A stretch of DNA of 64,000 nt, from positions 2,649,001 to 2,713,000 of the forward strand of contig CAMRHE010000167.1 in assembly GCA_947044405.1 (NCBI GenBank), in the 5' to 3' direction. Source of the stretch: Leptodactylus fallax (taxonomy: Eukaryota > Chordata > Amphibia > Anura > Leptodactylidae). The translations under genes and the position numbers were made by a program. Below are positions 56,415 through 64,000 of this stretch, piece by piece; within the stretch, counting starts at the first letter, position 1, and every line of letters begins with the position of its first letter. The notes under the pieces are model-generated. The model had not been told where the DNA came from, searched no databases, and saw only the letters and a list, made by a program, of their open reading frames with translations.

Positions 56415-59400
56415 ATGCTTCTCACTATAATCACTGTTGTCCTTCCCATACTTGTAAAAACCACTCTACCACCCCAAACCAGCCATGTCACTAAGAATAT
56501 CTTTATCTCTCCTTCTATCCTACCCCACCACCTGACCTTCTCTGCGCAGCTACTCACACACCTACAAGCTTTCCGCCCCAGAAACACACAACCACCCCAC
56601 ACTCTCTCCTATTTACACCTGCTATCCCTCTCCCTGCTACTCCTCACTTCTGGCGACATATCTCCCAATCCTGGACCGCCCCAGCACTCACCTGCTGTAG
56701 GATCTTTCCGCACAGCCGGCAACAGCGCACAAAACCCCCTAAATCTTACGCCTATCTCACTCGCTCACGCCCTCCCCGGCGCCCTATGGAATGCTCACTC
56801 TGTACGCAACAAACTTGACTACATCCACGACCTCTTCATTTCTCATAAATTATCATTTCTCGGTATCACAGAAACATGGCTAACACCCTCAGACACCACC
56901 TCCCCTGCTGCCCTCTCCTATGGAGGTCTGCAATTCTCGCACACTCCCCATCCCAACAATAAACCTGGTGGAGGTGGAGGCGTAGGCGTAGTCCTGTCTG
57001 ACAATTGCTCCTTTGCCCCAATCCAACCGATACCTGCTCTCACCCTCCCCTCCTTTGAAGTGCACTCTGTTCGCGTTTACTCGCCCTCCAACCTCCAACT
57101 GGCTGTCATATATCGACCGCCAGGACCTACCGCTGCCTTTATCGACCACTTCACCACCTGGCTAATGCACTTCCTATCCACAGACAACCCCACCATCATC
57201 ATGGGTGACTTCAACATCCCCATTAACACAAACCACCCCCCCGCTTCCAGTCTCCTATCACTCACTACCTCCTTTGGTCTCTCTCAATGGTCCTCCTCTG
57301 CCACCCACAGAAAGGGGCACACGCTGGACCTCATATTCCCCCCCCCCCCTCTGCTCTCTAGTCAATCTCTCTAACTTTCCGTCCACGCTCTCTGATCACA
57401 ACCTGCTGACATTCTCAGCCCTCTCCTCTGTAACAGACCCTCCAGCCCTTAAACCAACACGCCCCCGCAGAAACCTTAATCGCCTTGACATCCGCACGCT
57501 CTCAGACTCTCTCCTACCGCTCGCTGACATAATCTCACTCCAGGATGTAGATACTGCCACTGACTTCTACAATACCACTATTACCTCAGCCCTTGACTCT
57601 GTAACCCCCTTCACTAACACCAGAGCCCGACCGATCAATAGGCAACCCTGGCACACCAACCTGACTAAAAAACTGAGACGTGCCTCACGGGTTGCTGAAC
57701 GCCTCTGGAAGAAAAGTCACTCCCAGGAGGACTTTCTTAGGTACAAAGAGGCAGTTCTCACATTCAAGAACTCACTCACCTCTGCAAAGCAGGTTTACTT
57801 CTCCGCACTAATATCTGCCCTATCCCACAACCCCAAACAGCTATTCAGTACCTTCAACTCCCTTCTCCGTCCTCCTGTGCCCCCTCCGACATCACTTATC
57901 ACAACTGACGACTTTGCCTCTTATTTCAAAAGCAAAATCGACACCATCAGAGACAGTCTCACCCTACACCCCCAACAACCACTCTACCCAACTGTCCTGT
58001 GCTCTTCATCTTTAACCTGTTTCTCCACTGTCACTGATGATAAGCTCTCCACCCTAATCTCTAAATCCCACCTCACCTCCTGCGCGCTCGACCCCATCCA
58101 GTCACACCTTATCCCCAAACTCTCTGAAGTCATTACTCCTGCCCTAACCCATCTCTTCAACCTATCCCTAACCAATGGATCCTTCCCTTCCGCCTTCAAA
58201 CATGCTACCGTCACACCTATACTTAAGAAACCCTCCCTCGACCCGTTCTCTCCAGCCAACTATCGCCCCATCTCACTGCTCCCATATGCCTCAAAATTGC
58301 TGGAGCAACACGTCCACTCTGAACTGTCCTCCTATCTCTCGTCCAGACTACAGTCAGGTTTCAGACCCCATCACTCCACAGAAACTGCCCTAACCAAGGT
58401 CACTAATGACCTTCTAACTGCCAAAGCCAAACGTCACTATTCTGTCCTCCTCCTCCTCCTCCTCGACCTCACCTCTGCCTTTGACACAGTCGACCATTCC
58501 CTCCTGCTTGGAACGCTTTCATCCCTTGGCATCTCTGACCTGGCCCTTTCCTGGATCTCCTCATACCTCACCAACCGTACATTCAGTGTCTCCCACTTGC
58601 ACACCACCTCCCCGCCACGCCCTCTTTTTGTAGGTGTTCCCAAAGGCTCCGTCCTAGGACCCCTCTTGTTCTCCATCTACACCCTAGGCCTTGGCCAACT
58701 CATATAGAATCCCATGGTTTCCATTATCACTGCTATGCTGACGACACCCAAATATATCTCTCTGGTCCAGACATTACCTCCCCGTTGTCCAAAGTCCCAG
58801 AATGTCTAGCAGCCGTAGCCTCCTTTCTCTCCTCCCGCTGTCTCAAACTCAACATGGAGAAAACGGAGTTCATAATCTTCACCCCTCCACGCATGACCCC
58901 CTTACATGACCCATCTATCAAAATTAATGGAACCACTCTCACCACAGGCCCGCTGCCTTGGGATAACCCTAGACTCTGACCTATCCTTCAAGCCTCATAT
59001 TCAAACCCTCAACACCTCCTGCCGCCTCCAACTCAAGAACATCCCCCGAATCCGCACCTTCCTCACCCCTGAAACTACAAAGATATAAGTCCACGCCCTC
59101 ATAATCTCCCGCTTAGACTACTGTAACACCCTTCTCCATGGCCTCCCAGCTAACACTCTCGCCTCCCTCCAGTCCACCTTAAACTGTGCTGCTCGCTTAA
59201 TACACCTCTCACCCCGTTCTTCATCGGCCATCCCCCTCTGCCAATCCCTCCACTGGCTACCCATCGCCCAGCGAATAGAGTTCAAACTACTAACGCTGAC
59301 ATACAAAGCCATCCACAATCTGTCCACTCCATATATCTCCGACCTAATCTCCCGCTACCTACCCGTACGTAACCTCCGATCCTCCAAAGACCTCCTACTC

Positions 59401-59568
59401 CACTCTGCTCTCATTCGCTCCTCACACAATCATCTCCAAGACTTCTTCCGTGCATCCTGCATACTCTGGAACTCACTACCAAGACACATAAGACTGACCC
59501 CCACAATCACGAGCTTCAAGAAGGCCCTGAAGACTCATCTATTCAGGAAGGCCTACAACCTCCAATAA
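56415..59568 (+). pseudogene. L2-type ORF2 (APE endonuclease and RT), frameshifted
   Basis: The first ATG in frame is at 56415. The order is a hydrophobic lead-in, the 2A-like motif, then an APE-type endonuclease ([37 protein letters not shown]). The RT follows ([72 protein letters not shown]). The C-terminus has ISRLDYCNTLLHGLP, LHWLPIAQRIEFKLL and ILWNSLPRHIRL. Frameshifts lie at a C run near 57340-57352, at about 58690-58712 just before YADD, and near 58950; TAA at 59085-59088 is also in frame. Catalytic YADD is present. The lesions make it inactive as it stands. Confidence 0.88.
56652..56678 (+). other. 2A-like NPGP motif in L2 ORF
   Basis: LLTSGDISPNPGP precedes the endonuclease domain. 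The D-x-x-x-NPGP core is the signature of 2A-type peptides, which cause ribosome skipping between Gly and Pro. Such motifs are reported at the N-terminus of some non-LTR retrotransposons. Skipping here is inference. Confidence 0.5.
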
Positions 59569-59949
59569 CACTACTGTCACCCACCACACCACCATCTGTA
59601 CATCCTCTCCCCTCACCTTCTGTCTCTATCCCTCTTCCCTCATAGACTGTAAGCCCTTGCGGGCAGGGCCGTCTGTCCCACTGTGCCAGTTGGTCACTGT
59701 TTGTATTATCTGTTTTGTATATCTGGTGTACTGTATGTAAATCTGCAAATGTAAAGCACCATGGAATTAATGATGCTATATAAATAAACAATAATAATAA
59801 TAATTACTGTGGTGCTTTTGTGAGCGCCGTGATTCCTTCCCTATTTACATCGCACAGCATCAGTTTTATAATCACCAAACAAGGTTATTACAGCCTGTAA
59901 TAATAGTGCACGGCTGCTATAAAACAGATGGCGTGTGATGTGAATAGTA

Positions 59950-60232
59950 AAGGGGCTCCACACAGTATTATATGCTCAGCAGTGGCCCCCACACAGTATT
60001 ATATGCTCAGCAGTGGCCCCCAAACAGTATTATACGCTCTATAGTGGGCCCCCACACAGTATTATACGCTCAGCAGTGGTCTCCACACAGTATTATACGT
60101 TTCACAGTGGGCCCCCACACAGTATTATATGCTCCACAGTTGCCCCCACACAGTATTATATGCTCCACAGTGGCCCCCACATAGTATTATACGCTCAGCA
60201 GTGGGTCCCACACAGTATTATATAGAGTATAA
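59950..60232. repeat. Minisatellite, 31-33-bp unit, about nine copies
   Basis: Tandem units reading CACACAGTATTATATGCTCA then GCAGTGGCCCC with CC(A)CAG variants. The related, more decayed array is at 8515-8850. It gives long open frames with repeated peptides, which are artefacts of the repeat and not genes. Confidence 0.9.
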
Positions 60233-60239
60233 TAATCGG

Positions 60240-60705
60240 AGGCCCAGGGAAGGTGAATAAAAATAACAAACACTGAAACTCATCTTGCCTCACCTTTCCT
60301 GGGCATCCTGGCTCAGTCAGGCTGTCTTCAGCATCTTCGGCCATCTTCAGACATCCCTGCTGAGGCCTTTGATTGGTCCTCAGGGGTCACGTGGGGGCAC
60401 ACTAACATCATTACGCCGTTGCGCCCCCATGTGACCGCTGGGGCCTAATCACAGGCCTCAGCATGCCCTCAGTCACATGACGGAACGGCCCCAGAAAAGA
60501 TGCTGAGCCCAGGAGAGGTGAGTATAAGTATTATTTTAAGTCACGTCCCCTATGCTAGCATTTACAATGTGTATAGTGGTCGGGGAACCAGGCTTTCCCC
60601 GACCGCTATCATAGTGGTCCGGGGCCCCGGACATCTCCAGCAGGCCCCGTTCCCCGCCGGTCGTGGTTGCATTCCCTGCGACCACGATCGTTACACCACT
60701 GGGTG
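60240..60705. repeat. Dispersed repeat with GTTACACCACTG end
   Basis: GC-rich by local standards. It ends GACCACGATCGTTACACCAC, the complement of the start of 55905-56215. Inside, GTGGTCGGGGAACCAGGC and GCCCCGTTCCCCGCCGGTCG are self-complementary. Non-coding. Confidence 0.45.
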
Positions 60706-62899
60706 TATTAGAGTAGTGTAGGGCGTAGTAGTTTGGAGCAATGGAACCACCCAGATTGCTCATTTGCATATTGTTAAATTAAATGAATATATCAGCAATG
60801 GAGGCACAAATTTTCATGGGGAAAAAAAGCCTTACATTCACGTGAGCCTGGTCTGTCTAACTATGTTGCTTGTTGAATATGCTTAATCCTGGTGACATAC
60901 TCACTTTAAGTTATATACTTAAATGTTTAGTATGTTTGTCCAGCTAGTAGTGCCACAATCTATGTTGGTTGATTCACCGTATACTTCTAGTAATTTGCTT
61001 GCAAAAGGTTTTGTTAAATATGTGTAAAATTTAATAGTGCAATATTCATCCTCATACAGTACAGCATACATGAAAATTTCTCATTTCTGTACATAATTGG
61101 GACAGATTCATTAAAACTGACTGAAAGCATTGTGATCGGTTGCTGTGGTTTACTAAGACCATTTTCCTTTAATAAATCTGCCCCACTGTATTTGTATTCT
61201 AAAGTGCATTCTCCATTTTCTTAGAAAAATCAGATGCATTCATGTAAATATGAAATGTTTTGTAGGAAGGATATACTCAAAATGACAGCAGTTTTCCATC
61301 AAAGCATCCAGGGAGCAAGATGTTAGCAGCTGCTTGCAACATACAAGCTGTTGCTAGTCAATGCAGCCTGATCTTCTCCTTTTACTGTGTGTGTGTGTGC
61401 ATTTTGTTTAATGGCTAACTCCACTTTTACAGAGGCTTCCCAGATAGGGACTGAATAGCCAGGCGATGTATACTGTCCAGTAGACAGAATGGGGGGGATT
61501 TTCAGACTGACATTGCACAAGCGGGTGTAATGACATCACTGCATTGCGTAGGCTGCAGACCACTGCATGACTGCAACTAAACTGTTGAGAGAATGTATGA
61601 TGGAGCAGGACAATGGCTCCCTGCTCTGCCACAGTTTTATACTGTATCTAGATTATACGGATACAAAATTATTAGTATCTGGATATTGTGGATCAGGAGT
61701 ACTGGCTAGTGGATTTAACCATGTAGCCCCCTGCATGTGTTCATGTTTATGAACTGTACATAATGTCTTACAGATTATTGTAGTATTTACTGAAGAACGT
61801 GTTTAAGGTTATATTATTAATAAATATGAACTGTCGTAGATTTCCAGTAACATCTCAGATGATCATCATTCCTCTTCAGTGCCAGTTTCTTACAAGGCAT
61901 TCTATGTATTTTCTACTTCATTTTGGTCAGTTTTGAATTGATCAGGATTTTACCACGTGAGTCAGTCAGACAGCCTAATACAGCAGTAGTGTTGTGTCCG
62001 TATTATGGTCTTGATCAGTATTTCTCAAACAGGGAGATACCCACCAGTTGTATTGACAGAAATGGTCACCTGCAGCAATCTTTAGCAGATGTAACTGGTG
62101 GCTTTTATGCTTCATGTAATGACATACTGGGTTCAGGAGATGTATGAAAGATTGTGAGGTAATATTTTTAATTTTGGCATGGACCTAAACTAATAATACT
62201 GGCTGGTGAGACCCCACTAGGTTGAAAAACTTTGGTGTAGCAAAACTGGCTTTATACTAATTCTTTTCATCCTGCTGTTTTGTCACTGTTGCGGTAGAAG
62301 TTTGGGAAAAACTGCAGTGTAAGGCCAAAGATTGTGGAAAGTCTCCGAAATAACAACATGTGAATGGGATCTTGAAGACCAGCCTATTTTCAAAGATTCA
62401 TAGACAGTGTTTTTCCAATGATTGATTAAAAACTTTTCTTGCAAGATGTTGAGGCAGAGTTACTAATCCTGTCTAATTTTTAGACGGTGTAAAAAAGTGT
62501 GTCAGATTTATCACAGTGGTTGATAAAGGATGATAAATCTTGTGCCTCTTTAGTTAGTTAGCTTATGGTGCCACCACACCATACGACTCTGCACACCATT
62601 GTTATCACTGAACACCGTGAAACATTTATTGATCAGTCCTGGTTGCACAGTGACTGCAAATCTGCATGTATACTAACAAGCATCAGGTAATGATTCTTTT
62701 TTCATGGTATTCAATGGAAACTCCAGTAGCTCTGCCCGATGTGTGGCTGGAGCACCCTTATTTTGTGCCAGAATGTTGGTGCAATTAATGCACACATTGC
62801 CGTTCACAAAAAGCCACACCCCTTTTTAGGGTGAGCCAGAAACAGTGGCTCAGATTTACTAATACTGTCTAAAAGTTAGACAGTGCAAAGTTAGACTGG
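60706..62899. other. Non-coding; nothing recognised
   Basis: AT-rich sequence with a short GT run at about 61386-61398. Sequences like AGATTTACTAATACTGTC at about 62455-62560 and 62850 repeat loosely. No gene. Confidence 0.4.
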
Positions 62900-63235
62900 A
62901 CAGTCTTTAAAGAGTACTTTTCACTAACTCCACCAAATCCAGCTCTTTGTATCATTTAGTAGATGCTGTTCCACTGAGTTGGAATTTTTCTCTCTAGCCA
63001 CTACTGTTCCTGAGCAATGGTGCCTGATAAGCTATTTATACTCTGTACTGTCAGGAGGGCAGTGTCAGGCAAGGGGTGTGATTCTGAGTTCTGACACTGT
63101 CCCCCTGACCATGCAGAGCCTAAATAGCATATCTGGCATCAAAACTAGCAGCACTTATTGCTCAGGAACAGTGGGAGCTAGTGAATAAAATTCCAAGTTC
63201 GCTGGAATCAGTGGAATGGCACCTGTTAACAAATG
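62900..63235. mobile_element. Foldback repeat around TGTCAGGAGGGCAGTGTCAG
   Basis: TTTAGTAGATGCTGTTCCAC and GGAATTTTTCTCTCTAGCCA on the left pair loosely with GCTAGTGAATAAAATTCCA and GTGGAATGGCACCTGTTAAC on the right. Inside, TACTGTTCCTGAGCAATGGT pairs with TTGCTCAGGAACAGTGG. It is a relative of 14660-15010. Confidence 0.55.
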
Positions 63236-63499
63236 CTAAGAACTGTGACAAATGAATGTGTCAAATTTATCATAGTGTCTGATGCTGGTTGATAAATCTG
63301 TTGCATTATTAAACTGTCTAGTCTAACTTTAACACCACACATCAGTTAGCTTAGATTACACCAGGAAAATGTGCCAATTTTTTGTTAAATTTTTTGCACC
63401 ATGTCACAACTTAGCCATGCCCTCTGTCTGACATACCACACGGCACAAGACAAGATAGGCTTGAGACTCCATCGCAGAAACTGCCGAAAATCAATTGTT

Positions 63500-63662
63500 T
63501 CAATTATGCAACAGCAGACACCCGGTGGACCCCATTTTAGTCATTAGTGTCCAACTATGTCCGTATGTAACCACTGAAATAGTGGTTCGGCTCTCCGTCG
63601 CTCAGGTTTCCCAGCGGACTCGAACGACTGAGGGCACAACACTAGTGTGAACCTAGCATTAG
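63500..63662. mobile_element. MITE copy, GCTAGTGTGAACCTAG(C) end
   Basis: CCCATTTTAGTCATTAGTGT, GTTCGGCTCTCCGTCGCTCA, CCAGCGGACTCGAACGACTG and ACTAGTGTGAACCTAGC follow the right two thirds of 41911-42155. The left end is diverged. Confidence 0.6.
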
Positions 63663-64000
63663 ACAGCTTTCTTTTTTTTTTTTGGTGCAAATTACTCCAA
63701 AAGACTAGCACTTTGCTGAATCTCTCCCAGTGTCTAAAACACAAAACAGATGTGGTGCACAGCATGTAGACCAACCAGAATTCTAGTGCATATAACTTTA
63801 CAACTCTGCACTATTATGTTTTTGTCCGGTAAGCTGAGGTAGACTTATAAGCTTTATATCTTGTAGCAGTGTCCAACAAATAACTTGGTAGCTAAGTTAT
63901 GGCTACCTTCCTAGCAATTCTAGAATAGAATATCGGTCCGAGTTCATTTTTAATGCCTTGAATAAGATGACTCACAAGTCAACATAAGGTTGGCACCGTA
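63663..64000. other. Non-coding; nothing recognised
   Basis: No gene or repeat ends visible before the window ends. Confidence 0.4.

Larger units (their letters stand above)
56260..59803 (+). mobile_element. L2-type non-LTR retrotransposon, near full length
   Basis: About 3.5 kb with an endonuclease-RT ORF (broken by frameshifts), a 3' UTR (ACTGTAAGCCCTTGCGGGCA, CTGTATGTAAATCTGCAAAT) and a tail TATAAATAAACAATAATAAT that ends in an (ATA)n repeat, as L2/CR1 elements do. The 5' boundary is uncertain. Coding strand composition is strikingly C-rich. Fragments of the same 3' tail occur at 11060, 16449 and 20955. Confidence 0.85.

Noticed and set aside
59972..60225. Overlapping open frames with repeated HTVLYAQQWPP/HSIIRS peptides
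   Set aside because: They are translations of the 31-33-bp minisatellite in two frames, not genes.

Overview
The window looks like a long stretch of intron in a vertebrate genome, most likely an anuran amphibian. It is AT-rich and almost without host coding sequence. It is packed with TTAA-flanked foldback MITEs whose ends match the T2 MITE family known from Xenopus (TTAAAGGRR ends), with Tc1-type transposons, and with L2/CR1, Penelope and hAT remnants. The only convincing host exon is a 133-bp plus-strand exon at 25846-25978 with good splice sites; I read it as part of a glycosyltransferase, probably XXYLT1 (from memory of the family, not a search).

Layout. 1-12.4 kb: foldback MITEs, a CR1-type remnant and a decayed DD38E Tc1 element (3788-5134). 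12.7-14.4 kb: a Tc1 transposon with a broken transposase. 21.8-23.4 kb: a sister copy in the opposite orientation whose 339-codon transposase is open, with its DDE triad and about 210-bp terminal repeats. 24.2-25.9 kb: MITEs, an orphan Tc1 end and the host exon. 26.1-30.1 kb: two more Tc1 families, both dead. 33.5-35.5 kb: a Penelope-like element with RT and GIY-YIG remnants. 37.0-40.4 kb: a hAT transposon whose transposase is broken by only two frameshifts. 40.4-48.3 kb: MITE debris and low-complexity sequence.

The most notable object is at 48355-53264 on the minus strand. It has two nearly identical TG...CA terminal repeats (518 and 521 bp), a tRNA-type primer-binding site, a polypurine tract and an internal AATAAA, so it is built like an LTR retrotransposon. 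It carries no gag, protease, reverse transcriptase or integrase that I can see. Instead it holds an intact, intronless 965-codon ORF whose middle is clearly the coiled-coil rod of a class II (non-muscle type) myosin heavy chain. Downstream, in another frame, is an ORF that starts with part of an hnRNP U-family SPRY domain. I interpret it as a non-autonomous LTR element that captured spliced pieces of at least two host genes and moved recently (LTRs about 1.5% diverged by eye).

54.5-64 kb: a large foldback MITE, then a nearly full-length L2-type non-LTR retrotransposon (about 56.3-59.8 kb) with a 2A-like NPGP motif before its endonuclease domain and a few frameshifts, then a 31-33-bp minisatellite and more MITE debris. 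The elements do not form a pathway; they are independent insertions, several nested in each other or in (TA)n microsatellites.
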